64,000 nucleotides of DNA from Nakamurella flava (lineage in GTDB: Bacteria; Actinomycetota; Actinomycetes; Mycobacteriales; Nakamurellaceae). Below are positions 8,666 to 19,219 of the stretch, piece after piece (position 1 is the stretch's first letter; each line of letters begins with the position of its first letter). Location of the stretch: contig NZ_SZZH01000001.1 in the NCBI RefSeq assembly GCF_005298075.1, positions 744,001 through 808,000 of the forward strand, in the 5' to 3' direction. A program made the translations under genes and the position numbers. A model generated the notes under the pieces. It saw only the letters and a program-made list of their open reading frames with translations. It made no database searches and had not been told where the DNA came from.

Positions 8666-9873
8666 CGGACGGAACTCCAGAGGTCGCGGGGACTGTTCGG
8701 TTCGAGCTGTTCACCGGCGGTCAGGGATCGTCCGGCGGCGACGCGGCGACGGGCACCGACGAGCACCGGTCGCCGCGCCTGGGGGGCGCCGATCGTCGCG
8801 CGCGACCCGATGATCGCCTGTTCAGCGACGACGGCGCGCGCCACGGTGGCGTCCCGGCGGATGACGGCGTCGGCCATGACGACACTGTGCCGTACGGTCG
8901 CTCCGCGTTCGACAGTGACCCCCGGGCCGATGATGGAGTGGACCACGGTGCCGGCGACATGGGCTCCGGGGGAGATCCACGCCTGGTCCAGATCGGCCGA
9001 CCGGTCGATGCGGGCCGGTCCGCGGACCGGCATCGAGGTCAGCATCGGCCAGTCCGGGTCGTCCAGGCGCAGCGGGGGACGCGGACGCAACAGTTCCAGC
9101 TGACCGTCCAGGTACGCCTCCGGGGTGCCGAGATCGCGCCAGTGACCTTCGTGCCGGTGTTCGGTCACGGTGCTGGTCTCCAGCATCCGGGGGATGAGGC
9201 GGTCGCCGTAGTCCCCGAGGTCACCGCCTTCTTCTCTCAGGTCGCGCAGGGTCTCGGCCAGGCGGTGCGGTCGGTACAGGAATACCTCGGTGCCGATCAG
9301 ACGGCCGCGCGGGCGTTCCGGCTTGTAGTCGACCTCCCGCACCCGGTGACCGTCGCCCTGGACGACGAGGTACCGCGAGCAGTCGGTGCCGCGGGGGAGT
9401 TCGGTGGTGATGACGGTGACGTCCGCGTCGGAGTCCTGGTGGGCGGCGATGGCGTTGCGGAAATCGTGCCGCTCCAGATGGTCGGCACTGCACACCAGCA
9501 GGATGTCCGGATCGAAGGCGTCGATGAGCGGCCAGTTCCGGGCGAGCGCGTCGGCATTGCCGCTGGCGAAACCGTCGCGGTCGTGCCCCTCGAACGGCGG
9601 CAGGGTGCGGAACCCGCCGCGCGTCCGGTCCAGATCCCATGGACGACCGCCGGCAAGGTGCTCGTTGAGCAGATGCGGTTCGTACTGCTGCAGGACCCAG
9701 ACGTCGGACAGGCCACTGTGGGCGGCGTTCGACAGAGAGATGTCGATCAGCCGGTAGTGCCCGCCGACCGGCAGGGACGGTTTGGCCCGACCGGTGGTCA
9801 GGGCCCCCAGGCGGGACCCCCGTCCACCAGCGAGGACGAGACACAGGACGCGGGAGCGGGGGGTGACGGCCAT
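8662..9873 (-). CDS. ADP-glucose pyrophosphorylase-like sugar nucleotidyltransferase
   Basis: The nucleotide-binding signature LVLAGGRGSRLGALTTGRAKPSLPVGG is followed by YRLIDISLSNAAHSG and GNADALARN. These correspond to GlgC motifs (GTADA is here GNADA). A left-handed beta-helix makes up the C-terminus (IIGPGVTVERGATVRHSVVMADAVI). About 403 residues is the usual GlgC length. It would make ADP-glucose or a related sugar nucleotide in the cytoplasm. Two in-frame ATGs, 9873 and 9885, are possible. 9873 is preferred because GGCAGGATGG lies upstream at a good spacing, while the same motif sits too close to 9885. The divergence in motifs suggests a paralogue rather than the housekeeping glgC. Confidence 0.85.
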   Translation of the reverse strand: MAVTPRSRVLCLVLAGGRGSRLGALTTGRAKPSLPVGGHYRLIDISLSNAAHSGLSDVWVLQQYEPHLLNEHLAGGRPWDLDRTRGGFRTLPPFEGHDRDGFASGNADALARNWPLIDAFDPDILLVCSADHLERHDFRNAIAAHQDSDADVTVITTELPRGTDCSRYLVVQGDGHRVREVDYKPERPRGRLIGTEVFLYRPHRLAETLRDLREEGGDLGDYGDRLIPRMLETSTVTEHRHEGHWRDLGTPEAYLDGQLELLRPRPPLRLDDPDWPMLTSMPVRGPARIDRSADLDQAWISPGAHVAGTVVHSIIGPGVTVERGATVRHSVVMADAVIRRDATVARAVVAEQAIIGSRATIGAPQARRPVLVGARRRVAAGRSLTAGEQLEPNSPRDLWSSVR

Positions 9874-11398
<1,525 letters not shown>

Positions 11399-11467
11399 GT
11401 CGGACGTCCCGGGTAGCCCGGGGCAGCGACACGTTCGCACGGCCGAGCTCGTGAGCCAGTGACATCC

Positions 11468-11513
11468 CGAACGGGGGTGTCGGACACCGCAGGGTGTCCG
11501 ACACCCCCGTTCG
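11468..11513 (+). terminator. Perfect 21-bp stem terminator after rpf
   Basis: Arms 11468-11488 and 11493-11513 are fully complementary with the tetraloop GCAG. The hairpin separates rpf from the lipoprotein operon. Confidence 0.85.
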
Positions 11514-11585
11514 GCGTTTCCGGGTCCCCCGAGAGACCGGGCAATTCGACCGATCCCGTACCCCGCCGCCGGTTACGATCCCCGC

Positions 11586-12347
11586 ATGATCACCGCGGAG
11601 GCCGCCACTGTCCGCGTCGGGGGAGACCACATCCAGCGCTCGTCCGGTGCGCTCTCCCGGGCGCGTCGTTCGGTCGTCGCCCTGACCCTGGCGCTCGGAC
11701 TGGCGCTGTCCGCCTGCTCCGGGTCGAACAGCAGCCCACCGCCGGACCGGCCCACCGACCCCGCGGCCATCCTGGCCGCGTCGTCCACCGCGATGGCCGG
11801 TGTCGACACCGCCCACTTCACCCTCGCCGTCGACGGGACGATTCAGGGCGTCACCATCAGCAAGGCCGACGGTGACCTGACCCGGGGCGGGGACGCCAAG
11901 GGCACGGCCACCATCTCCCAGTTCGGCCAGCTCATCGAGGCGCAGTTCGTCCTCAAGGAGAAGCGCCTGTTCATCAAGGGCCCGACCGGCGGGTTCGTCG
12001 AGGTGCCGGCCTCGGCCACCGGGTCGCTGTACGATCCGTCGGCCATCCTGGACCCCGCCCGCGGGGTCGCGAATGTCCTGGCCAAGGCCTCCGCGCCGAC
12101 CCTGGCCTCCTCGGACGGCTCCGCCAGCGTCGTCACCGCGACCGTTCCGCAGGCCGTGGCCGCCGCGCTGGTCCCGGGTCTGCAGTCCGACGTCAACGGC
12201 ACCTTCACGGTCGCCGCGTCCGGGAACACCTTGACCTCGGCCCGCTTCGACGTCACCGACCAGTCGCTCACCGGGGGGCAGCCGGCGTCGGTGACCGTCG
12301 ACCTGACCGACCTGAACGCGCCCGTCGACGTCACCGTCCCGTCTTGA
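11586..12347 (+). CDS. lprG: LppX/LprAFG-family lipoprotein (LprG-like)
   Basis: A long basic N-terminus leads to a hydrophobic segment and the lipobox LSAC (Cys44), so the mature protein is lipid-anchored outside the membrane. The body matches the LppX/LprG fold: [56 protein letters not shown]. In mycobacteria LprG carries triacylated lipids and is encoded together with the P55 exporter. The same pairing occurs here, with the P55-like start codon overlapping this stop. That context is what makes the LprG name preferable to LppX or LprA. Confidence 0.85.
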   Translation: MITAEAATVRVGGDHIQRSSGALSRARRSVVALTLALGLALSACSGSNSSPPPDRPTDPAAILAASSTAMAGVDTAHFTLAVDGTIQGVTISKADGDLTRGGDAKGTATISQFGQLIEAQFVLKEKRLFIKGPTGGFVEVPASATGSLYDPSAILDPARGVANVLAKASAPTLASSDGSASVVTATVPQAVAAALVPGLQSDVNGTFTVAASGNTLTSARFDVTDQSLTGGQPASVTVDLTDLNAPVDVTVPS

Positions 12348-14020
12348 GCCACCCGGGTCCGGCAAGTCCGTCCGGCCCGGATCGCGCATCGGCCCCGCCG
12401 TCGCGGGCGCGGTCCCGGTGGGCCATCGGCGCCGCCGGTGCGGCGGTCCTGCTCGGCGCGCTCGACGCCTATGTCGTGGTCGGTCTGCTCGTCGAGATGA
12501 TCGGTGATCTCGGAATCCCGGTGAACCGACTGGAGCGGGCCACGCCCATCGTCTCCGGATACCTGCTCGGCTACGTCGCGGCCATGCCCCTGCTGGGCGC
12601 GCTGTCGGACCGCTGGGGGCGACGGACCGTCCTGCAGGCCGCACTGCTGGCCTTCGCCGTGGGATCGACCGTCACCGCGCTGGCCGACTCGGTGGGCCTG
12701 GTGGTGACCGGTCGACTGGTCCAGGGCATCGCCGGGGGAGCGCTCCTTCCCGTGACGATGGCCCTGGTCGCCGATCTCCGTACCGGTCGCCGAAGGACGG
12801 TGGGCCTCGGGCTCGTCGGTGCCCTGCAGGAGCTGGGCAGCGTGCTCGGCACGCTCTACGGCATCGGGGTGGCCGCGCTGCTCGCGGCCTGGCCGGTGAC
12901 GGCCGCGATCGAACCGTCCGGCTGGCGCTGGGTGTTCTGGATCAATCTGCCGTTGACCGCGGTGGCCATGGTGCTGATCGCGCTGGCCGTGCCCGGCCGA
13001 CGGCCGGCCGGGGCAGGGAGTCAGGGTCGACGTGTCGACGGAAGGGTCGTCGGAAGGGTCGACGTCGTCGGGGCCGCCCTGCTGGCCATCGGTCTGGCTC
13101 TGCTGGTGGTGGGCCTGCAGAACCCCGATCCGTCGGTGGCCGCCCTGCCGCCCTGGGGGCTCCCGATGCTGGGTGCGGCGGTGGTCGTGCTGGCCGGTTT
13201 CGCCGTGTGGGAGCGCCGGGCCAGCGTCCGGCTGTTGACCATCCCGCGGGGCGGCGGCCGGCCGGTGGCCGGGGCGCTGCTGGTGTCGTTCGCCACGGGC
13301 GCGGCCCTGCTGACCACCCTGGTCCAGGTCGAGTTGTACGGCCAGACGCTGCTGGGGTTGGACACCGCGGGATCGGCGGGCCTACTGGCCCGGTTCCTGG
13401 TGGCCCTGCCGATCGGTGCGGTCGTCGGTGGCGCTGTGGCCGGCCCCTGGGGGGACCGCATCGTCGCCACCCTCGGGCTCGTCGTGGCCGCACTCGGCTT
13501 CTGGGCGATGACGGCGTGGCCGGCGAGTACCGACGACCCGGCGGCCGCCGGACCCTGGATGCTCGGCCAGCTCGGGGTGACGGTTTTCGACATCTGGCTG
13601 GTGGTGGTCGGTCTCGGGCTGGGGTTCGTCCTGGCACCGGTCTCGGCGGTCGTCCTGCGGTCGGTCGGCGACGACCAGTTGGGGGCCGGCGCGGCGGCGG
13701 TGGTGGTCGCGCGGATGGTCGGCATGCTCATCGGGGTGGCCGCCCTCACCGCCTGGGGACTGCATCGGTTCGCGACGATGACCGCGGGTCTGGACACCCC
13801 GCTGCCGATCGGGGTCACCGAGCAGGAGTACGCGGTGCAGCTCGCCGACTACCAGGCGCAGGTGCGCGGGGCCCTGACGGTCGAGTACCACGAGATCTTC
13901 GGCATCACGTCGGTCGTCTGCGCCGTCGGAGCGCTGCTCGCCGCCGCTCTGCTCGGCCGCCGGGGCGGACCCGCTCGGTCGACAACGGAAACTGTCTCAG
14001 ACAAGCAAGATTGTCGTTGA
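12344..14020 (+). CDS. MFS exporter, P55-like (DHA2, 14 TM)
   Basis: The protein has 558 residues and about 14 membrane helices. The MFS motif A ([12 protein letters not shown]) lies after TM2, and motif C-like residues follow ([17 protein letters not shown]). The start is TTG, sharing TTGA with the LprG stop. This rare start makes sense as a translationally coupled one. In mycobacteria the P55 transporter works with LprG to move lipids such as triacylglycerides across the membrane and confers low-level drug resistance. The gene pair here probably has the same job. Confidence 0.85.
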   Translation: MSHPGPASPSGPDRASAPPSRARSRWAIGAAGAAVLLGALDAYVVVGLLVEMIGDLGIPVNRLERATPIVSGYLLGYVAAMPLLGALSDRWGRRTVLQAALLAFAVGSTVTALADSVGLVVTGRLVQGIAGGALLPVTMALVADLRTGRRRTVGLGLVGALQELGSVLGTLYGIGVAALLAAWPVTAAIEPSGWRWVFWINLPLTAVAMVLIALAVPGRRPAGAGSQGRRVDGRVVGRVDVVGAALLAIGLALLVVGLQNPDPSVAALPPWGLPMLGAAVVVLAGFAVWERRASVRLLTIPRGGGRPVAGALLVSFATGAALLTTLVQVELYGQTLLGLDTAGSAGLLARFLVALPIGAVVGGAVAGPWGDRIVATLGLVVAALGFWAMTAWPASTDDPAAAGPWMLGQLGVTVFDIWLVVVGLGLGFVLAPVSAVVLRSVGDDQLGAGAAAVVVARMVGMLIGVAALTAWGLHRFATMTAGLDTPLPIGVTEQEYAVQLADYQAQVRGALTVEYHEIFGITSVVCAVGALLAAALLGRRGGPARSTTETVSDKQDCR

Positions 14021-14045
14021 CAACCATGATTGTCGTTGGCATGCT
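13993..14045 (+). promoter_or_regulatory. Promoter with three overlapping repeat motifs, probably leaderless
   Basis: TTGACA (14017-14022) and the weak -10 CATGCT (14040-14045) are 17 bp apart and place +1 near the ATG at 14052. The region holds palindromes TGTCT-C-AGACA (13993-14003) and TTGTC-GTT-GACAA (14011-14023) plus the direct repeat GATTGTCGTTG at 14009 and 14028. These look like operator sites, perhaps for the HTH protein encoded directly downstream. Confidence 0.55.
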
Positions 14046-14051
14046 GTCGGC

Positions 14052-14438
14052 ATGGACCTGCAGGAGATGTACGACTACATCGCCACCCTGCTGAGTGACG
14101 CCGCCGTACCACCGGCGGCCGAGCCAACCGAGACCGAGTTCGAGCTCACCCGCATCGCGCTCATCTCGCAGGCCAGGCTCATCCTCGACATCCTCGAGGC
14201 GCAGTCGGTGCACGAGCTGCGCAGCTCCCTCCCGCAGACCAGTTACGGCGAGATAGGTGCCGCGCAGGGCATCAGCAAGCAGGCCAGCCGAATCCGGCAC
14301 ACCAAGCTCGAGCAGGTGCTCAAGGTGCACCAGCTCGACGGTCGGCGCCATTCGCTGGCCAAGGCCGTGGTCAGCAGCAAACACCGTCGCGCTGCCCGTC
14401 CCGCCCGTCGGGCGAACCGGGAATCCGGCACGGTGTAG
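14052..14438 (+). CDS. Small putative HTH DNA-binding regulator
   Basis: The protein has 128 residues. The N-terminal half is helical (residues 20-55: EFELTRIALISQARLILDILEAQ). A segment like a helix-turn-helix follows (TSYGEIGAAQGISKQASRIRH, about 64-84), then a basic C-terminal tail rich in Arg and Lys. No standard family name fits. The palindromes and repeats in its promoter suggest autoregulation. The transcript is probably leaderless because a TTGACA -35 box lies only 30 bp before the ATG. Confidence 0.65.
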   Translation: MDLQEMYDYIATLLSDAAVPPAAEPTETEFELTRIALISQARLILDILEAQSVHELRSSLPQTSYGEIGAAQGISKQASRIRHTKLEQVLKVHQLDGRRHSLAKAVVSSKHRRAARPARRANRESGTV

Positions 14439-14596
14439 GGCCTTCGCGGTGTGCACCGCGTCAGGCGCATGTGGGGCGGCCCCGTCGGCCGTGCCCGTCT
14501 CCGTCGTCCTCGTTCGGCGACCGCCGCACGGCGTTCGCTGTCTTTCCCCACCCCAGATGCCGGACACCGGCATCCGATCGAAAGGACCCATCCGTC

Positions 14597-14890
14597 ATGG
14601 CCAAGCCCGAGGTCGTGTCCGACCACACCGGAGCCTTCTACGGTGCCGCAGTCGCATTCCTGCTGGTCACCGGGATCTGGAACGCCGCCAACATCCTGCT
14701 GTCCGGGATGGCCGTCCAGCAGCAGTGGAATGTCGCGATGGGCATCGTGAGCGCGATGTTCGCGGTGGTCGTGGTCAGCAAGGTGATCCGCGACCGGCAG
14801 GAGTCGCAGAAGCTGGTCAACGGCATCCGGCAGGCCCGCTACGAGGAGATGCTGGCCAACGCCCCGGCTCCCGGGCTGGGCCACCTCTGA
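14597..14890 (+). CDS. YiaA/YiaB-type small membrane protein
   Basis: The protein has 97 residues with two hydrophobic helices (about 12-36: FYGAAVAFLLVTGIWNAAN; about 46-66: VAMGIVSAMFAVVVVSKVI), followed by RDRQESQKL. This two-helix layout with a charged RD(R/A)QE exit matches the YiaAB domain. The function is unknown. The ATG is preceded by GAAAGGA. Longer in-frame upstream starts lack a ribosome-binding site. Confidence 0.7.
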   Translation: MAKPEVVSDHTGAFYGAAVAFLLVTGIWNAANILLSGMAVQQQWNVAMGIVSAMFAVVVVSKVIRDRQESQKLVNGIRQARYEEMLANAPAPGLGHL

Positions 14891-14907
14891 TCATCCAGTG
14901 CGGCTCT

Positions 14908-14950
14908 CGCCCCCGGTTCGCCCGCCCGGTCGCGGGACGAACCGGGGGCG
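14908..14950 (+). terminator. Hairpin terminator with nested inner stem
   Basis: A 13-bp outer stem (14908-14920 with 14938-14950) encloses a smaller CCCG/CGGG stem. It directly follows the YiaAB-type gene. Confidence 0.75.
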
Positions 14951-14993
14951 GGTGCGTCTGCGCCTTCGGGTGCACTCGCCCTAGCATCGGGCC

Positions 14994-15494
14994 ATGGAGT
15001 TCTGGTGGTGGATCCTGCTGGGCGCGGTCGTCGTCATCAGCGGAACGGTCATCCTGTCGCGGCGGGCAGTGCGTTCCGGTCCCGACCCGACCCAGCTGAC
15101 GTTCGAGCCGGCGCTGATCGCCGAGATCGAGCAGCTGTGCGCCCAGGGCCGTCAGGTGGAGGCCATCGCGGTGCTCCGTCGGGCCACCGGACTGAACCTG
15201 TTGAACGCCAAGGTGATCGTCGATCGCGTGGACCGTCGACGTCGGGAACGCGCCGCGGGCGGCGCCGCATCGACCGGGCGATCCCCGGCGCGAGGGCCGG
15301 AACCGGTCGCCCGGGTCGATCCGGCCCCGCCGCCGGTCAGCGAGGGTCCGTCGGTCAGCGAGATCGATCTGGACACCGAGTTGCACGCGCGCGGTCTCGT
15401 CGCCGATGGCCGGCGGACGGACGCGGTCAACCTGGTCCGCGCCCGCACCGACTGGGACACCGAACAAGCCGCCCGCTTCGTCGACTCGCTGTAG
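14994..15494 (+). CDS. Membrane-anchored protein with two L7/L12-CTD-like segments
   Basis: One N-terminal membrane helix (WWWILLGAVVVISGTVIL) is followed by a short basic stretch. Residues 40-80 (LIAEIEQLCAQGRQVEAIAVLRRATGLNLLNAKVIVDRV) resemble the C-terminal domain of ribosomal protein L7/L12 (KIEAIKxLRExTGLGLxEAKxxVD). A second, weaker copy ends the protein (ELHARGLVADGRRTDAVNLVRARTDWDTEQAARFVDSL). A Pro-rich linker joins them. This duplicated ribosomal-type module on a membrane anchor is seen in small actinobacterial proteins of unknown function. Confidence 0.65.
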   Translation: MEFWWWILLGAVVVISGTVILSRRAVRSGPDPTQLTFEPALIAEIEQLCAQGRQVEAIAVLRRATGLNLLNAKVIVDRVDRRRRERAAGGAASTGRSPARGPEPVARVDPAPPPVSEGPSVSEIDLDTELHARGLVADGRRTDAVNLVRARTDWDTEQAARFVDSL

Positions 15495-15710
15495 GGCGGG
15501 TCCGGCACCTCGGTCGGGACCGGCCTTCCCGTGCCTGGGGTGCCTCCGCAACCTCGGGCGGCCAGGCGTTCACCCACCTTCGGTACCGGTGATCACGGAA
15601 ATGATCCATTTGCACCATGTCGTCGCCCGGTCGGGTTTCCTAGGATGATCACGAGCGGGCACTGTGTCCGTTTCGCGATTCGCCCAGGCTTCATCGACGA
15701 CAAGGCGTGC

Positions 15711-16160
15711 ATGGTGACTGCCGAGCCCGGTGCGGGTGTGTCCGGGGTGATCGTGTGCGGTGGTCACCCCGAGGTCAGGGACGCCATGGTCGCCGCTCTC
15801 CTGGCGCGCGGACAGCACGCCGCCGCATTCGAGACCGCAGACGTCAGAAGCGGGGTCGGGCCGCGGACCTCGGCCCTGGTGGTCATCCTGACCCGCTCGG
15901 CCGACGAGCTGGACCTGATCGCCTGGGCCGCCGGTTCCCCGGTCCGCGTCGTCGCCGTGCACGGTCCCGCGGACGTCCGCGGACGGGAGGCGGCCCGGCA
16001 AGCAGGCGCCGACGTCCTGCTGCCCCGCAGCGGACGGACATCGCCCCTGACGGACGCCCTGCTGGCCCCGATCTCCCGGTCGATCGGTGGGTCGGACCCG
16101 GCCGGGCTGCCGGATCAACCGCACGCGGAGGACACACGCTCCGCCCGGCCGACCCGCTGA
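15711..16160 (+). CDS. Receiver-like hypothetical protein
   Basis: The protein has about 149 residues. It has alternating strands and helices (VSGVIVCGGHPEVRDAMVAALLARG ... ALVVILTRSADELDLIAWAAGSPVRVVAVHG ... AARQAGADVLLPRSG) like the CheY receiver fold. Where the phosphorylated Asp would be expected there is none, so it is at most a pseudo-receiver. The GADVLLPRS end resembles the GADDYLxKP end of receivers. Upstream in-frame ATGs at 15531 and 15645 exist, but their codons do not look coding. The ATG at 15711 has a modest CAAGG upstream. No DNA-binding domain is present. Confidence 0.5.
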   Translation: MVTAEPGAGVSGVIVCGGHPEVRDAMVAALLARGQHAAAFETADVRSGVGPRTSALVVILTRSADELDLIAWAAGSPVRVVAVHGPADVRGREAARQAGADVLLPRSGRTSPLTDALLAPISRSIGGSDPAGLPDQPHAEDTRSARPTR

Positions 16161-16193
16161 GCAGCGGCCGGCCGGGCGGAGTAAGGATCGGCG

Positions 16194-17195
16194 TCAGCGT
16201 CCCCAACGCAAGGCCGGAGTGTGGACGGGGGCGTCCCACAGCTCGGTCAGCTCGTCGTCCAGTTTCAGCAGGGTGATCGACATGCCCTGCATCTCCAGGG
16301 ACGTGAAGTAATTGCCCACCAGCGACCGGGCGACCTCGATGCCCCGCTCGGCCAGGTACGTCCGCGCCGAGTGGTAGGCCAGATACAGCTCCACCGACGG
16401 GGTCCCGCCCATGCCGTTGACGAAGAGCAGGGTCTTGTCGCCGCGCTCGAACGGAAGATCCTCGACGACGGAACCCAGCAGCGTGGCCACGATCTCGTCG
16501 GCCGAGGTGAGCTTGACCCGCTCGCGACCGGGCTCACCGTGGACGCCGATGCCGATCTCCATCTCGTCGTCCTCCAGGACGAACGACGGCTCGCCTGAGT
16601 GCGGCACCGTGCACGCGGTCAGGGCCATGCCCATGGTGCGGACGTTGGCCACCACCCGGCGGGAGATCTCCACGACGGTGTCCAGGTCGTCGCCGCGGGC
16701 GGCCGAGGCGCCGGTGATCTTGTACCAGGGGATTGCTCCGGCGACGCCGCGCCGACCGGCCGTGTAGGTGGAGTCCTTGACGGCGACGTCGTCGTCGAGG
16801 ATGACCGGGACGACCTTGATGTCCTCGGCCTCGGCCAGCTCGGCGGCGGTCTCGAAGTTCAGGATGTCGCCGGTGTAGTTCAGCACCAGGTGGACGACCC
16901 CGGCGCCGGCATCCGCGGCCTTGGTGGCGTCGAGGATCTGGTCGGGCGTGGGCGAGGTGAAGACCGCGCCCGGCACGGCGGCGTGCAGGATGCCTTCGCC
17001 GACGTAACCGCCGGCCAGTGGCTCGTGCCCGCTGCCGCCGCCGGAGACGACGGCCACCTTGCCGGTGTCCGGGCCGCCGGCGCGGGTCACGAAGTTCGGG
17101 TCGAAGTGCACGGTGAGCAGGTCGGCGTGCGCCTCGCCCAGACCCTGCAGCGCTTCCCGCGCCACGTTGGCGGGGTCGTTGATGATCTTCTTCAC
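16194..17195 (-). CDS. dhaK: Dihydroxyacetone kinase, DhaK subunit
   Basis: The protein has 333 residues, the full family length. The dihydroxyacetone-binding [15 protein letters not shown] and the covalent substrate His (H219 in [10 protein letters not shown]) are present. DhaK binds dihydroxyacetone as a hemiaminal on that His. Phosphoryl transfer needs the ADP-bearing DhaL, charged by DhaM/PTS or by ATP. Neither dhaL nor dhaM lies next to it: the neighbours converge or diverge. Either partners are elsewhere or this is a lone DhaK-type binding protein. The start is GTG with CCGGAGGAA upstream. Confidence 0.9.
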   Translation of the reverse strand: MKKIINDPANVAREALQGLGEAHADLLTVHFDPNFVTRAGGPDTGKVAVVSGGGSGHEPLAGGYVGEGILHAAVPGAVFTSPTPDQILDATKAADAGAGVVHLVLNYTGDILNFETAAELAEAEDIKVVPVILDDDVAVKDSTYTAGRRGVAGAIPWYKITGASAARGDDLDTVVEISRRVVANVRTMGMALTACTVPHSGEPSFVLEDDEMEIGIGVHGEPGRERVKLTSADEIVATLLGSVVEDLPFERGDKTLLFVNGMGGTPSVELYLAYHSARTYLAERGIEVARSLVGNYFTSLEMQGMSITLLKLDDELTELWDAPVHTPALRWGR

Positions 17196-17373
17196 GGGGT
17201 GGTTCCTCCGGTGTCGGTCCTCGTTGACGATCAGATCGTGCGGGTTGGCGGCCGCTCTGTCGACCCCAGAATCACGTGGCGGGAAACCCTCGGTCCGGAA
17301 TCACCCGGGACGGGGCATTGTTGGACGGTGTGTGGGTCCGGGAACCACCCGGAACGCGAAGGGAGTCCCACCG

Positions 17374-17895
17374 ATGAGTGCTGTCGATACTCAGCGAGCC
17401 GTGCTGGCCGGAGGCTGCTTCTGGGGCATGCAGGATCTGATCCGCAAGCAGCCCGGAGTGGTGTCGACCCGGGTCGGCTACACCGGCGGCGACGTGCCGA
17501 ACGCGACCTACCGCAACCATGGCACCCACGCCGAGGCGATCGAGATCGTCTTCGATCCGGCGGCGACCTCGTACCGCGCGCTGCTGGAGTTCTTCTTCCA
17601 GATCCATGACCCGAGCACCCGCAACCGGCAGGGAAACGACGTCGGCATGAGCTACCGGTCGGCCATCTACTACGTCGACGAGGAGCAGAAGACCGTCGCG
17701 CTGGACACCATCGCCGACGTCGACGCCTCCGGTCTGTGGCCGGGCAAGGTCGTCACCGAGGTCCGGCCGGTCGGCGACTTCTGGGAGGCCGAGCCGGAGC
17801 ACCAGGACTACCTGGAGCGCATCCCGTGGGGCTACACCTGCCACTTCCCGCGGCCCAACTGGGTGCTGCCGCGTCGGACCGAGTCGGTCGGCTGA
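17374..17895 (+). CDS. msrA: Peptide-methionine (S)-S-oxide reductase
   Basis: The protein has 173 residues. The catalytic GGCFWG (Cys15) lies near the N-terminus, followed by [58 protein letters not shown] and [10 protein letters not shown], all typical of MsrA. It repairs oxidised methionine in the cytoplasm with thioredoxin as reductant. No resolving Cys is obvious near the C-terminus apart from the one in GYTCHFPRP. The ATG follows AAGGGAG. It diverges from dhaK. Confidence 0.95.
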   Translation: MSAVDTQRAVLAGGCFWGMQDLIRKQPGVVSTRVGYTGGDVPNATYRNHGTHAEAIEIVFDPAATSYRALLEFFFQIHDPSTRNRQGNDVGMSYRSAIYYVDEEQKTVALDTIADVDASGLWPGKVVTEVRPVGDFWEAEPEHQDYLERIPWGYTCHFPRPNWVLPRRTESVG

Positions 17896-17901
17896 CGCGG
17901 G

Positions 17902-19131
17902 TCAGACGGCGAGGGGCGCGGCTGCGGCCTTGGTATCGACCACCTCGGTCCGCAGCCCGCGGCGCACCCGGGGGTGGTCGGTCAGGCTCACCGCCAGGGC
18001 GGTCAGCAGTGCCCACAGGACGAAGGCGCTGAACACCAGACCCAGCACCGGAACCCATGCCCCGCCGAGTTCCTCGGCCATCGAGCGCTTCGCCCAGACC
18101 TTCCAGGTGAGCACCCCGTTGACACCCAGTCCGATGGCGTACGAGCTGGCGAACGACAGCAGGAACGGCTTCCAGGTGCCGTCGGCGAACCGCGCCCTGA
18201 GCGGCTCGACCCGCAGGGGGCTGACCACCGACAGCACGTTTCCTACCCCGAGCCAGACCAGCATCATCGTGACGAGTTCGCCCAGAGCACTGATCAGGGT
18301 GTCCGTCGAACCGGACACCCAGGCCAGCAGTGCGGCCAGGACGACCCCGAGCGTCCCGACGATGAGGAACAGGGCGAGGTTCTTGCTGATCAACAGTCGG
18401 CCGAGCCGGCGCCCCCTGGACATCGCGTCCCGGACCCGACGGGCGTCCCACGCCAGCGAGTTGGTGCAGACGACCCCGCCGATCACCCCGGACAACGCCA
18501 GCAGGGCGAGGTAGGGGGCCTGCTCGACGTTGTCGTCCCAGCTGCTGGCGACGACGAAGGCCAGTGTGGCCAGTCCGATGGCGAAGCTGATGACAAGTTT
18601 CATCAGGATCTTGCGGTCGCCGAGGATGGTGGCCATCTCGCGGCGGGTCGAAGCGAAAGCGCCGCGCCCGGTGCTGGCGACGCGTCTGGGCAGTTCACGG
18701 GTCGAGCTCCTGGCCCGCTGCACGACCGGAGCGGGTGCATGTGCCGGGGGATTGGCGAGATCGGCCGACCATCCCCGGAGGACCTCGACGCTGGCCTGCA
18801 GGACGGCCAGTCGGGCGAGGGCGATGGCGGTGTCCGCGTCGGCCTGCCGCCGCCGGTCCTCGGGACCATCCGCTGCGTTCCCGTCGTCGTGCGGCGGGAG
18901 CTGGTCGATCTGCGCCGTCGCGTCGTCCAGGCGTCGTTGCCACACCGGGGACGGTGCCGGCGACAGCGGGTCGGGGTGCCGAAGGGCGGCGCGGGTTCTG
19001 CCCAGCTCCCGTTCGGCGCGGTGCAACGCGGCCCGGGTGGCGGCGGCGTCCTGGAACACCAGTGCCCGGGCGGCCTGCTCGGCGCGCTGCCCGGCGAGCA
19101 CGATCTCCCGCAGACCGTCCGGTGTCGCCAC
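17902..19131 (-). CDS. Membrane protein, ABC-2-permease-like, unknown function
   Basis: The first ~170 residues are soluble and helical, with Arg/Ala-rich heptads. About six hydrophobic segments follow (LVISFAIGLATLAFVVASSW, LALLALSGVIGGVVC, LALFLIVGTLGVVLAALLAW, LGELVTMMLVWLGVGNVLS, a weaker one near FLLSFASSYAIGLGVNG, and VLGLVFSAFVLWALLTALAVSL). The membrane half resembles ABC-2-type permeases. No ATPase gene is adjacent. The GTG at 19131 is preferred over the GTG at 19155 because GGGAGGAGG lies only about 6 nt before it. Confidence 0.7.
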   Translation of the reverse strand: MATPDGLREIVLAGQRAEQAARALVFQDAAATRAALHRAERELGRTRAALRHPDPLSPAPSPVWQRRLDDATAQIDQLPPHDDGNAADGPEDRRRQADADTAIALARLAVLQASVEVLRGWSADLANPPAHAPAPVVQRARSSTRELPRRVASTGRGAFASTRREMATILGDRKILMKLVISFAIGLATLAFVVASSWDDNVEQAPYLALLALSGVIGGVVCTNSLAWDARRVRDAMSRGRRLGRLLISKNLALFLIVGTLGVVLAALLAWVSGSTDTLISALGELVTMMLVWLGVGNVLSVVSPLRVEPLRARFADGTWKPFLLSFASSYAIGLGVNGVLTWKVWAKRSMAEELGGAWVPVLGLVFSAFVLWALLTALAVSLTDHPRVRRGLRTEVVDTKAAAAPLAV

Positions 19132-19219
19132 GAGCGCCTCCTCCCGCTGGCCCACCCCCTGGTCGACCCCTCGTATCGTCCCCGGGTCGGCCGGCTGAGC
19201 GGTTGATCGACAGGCGCCT

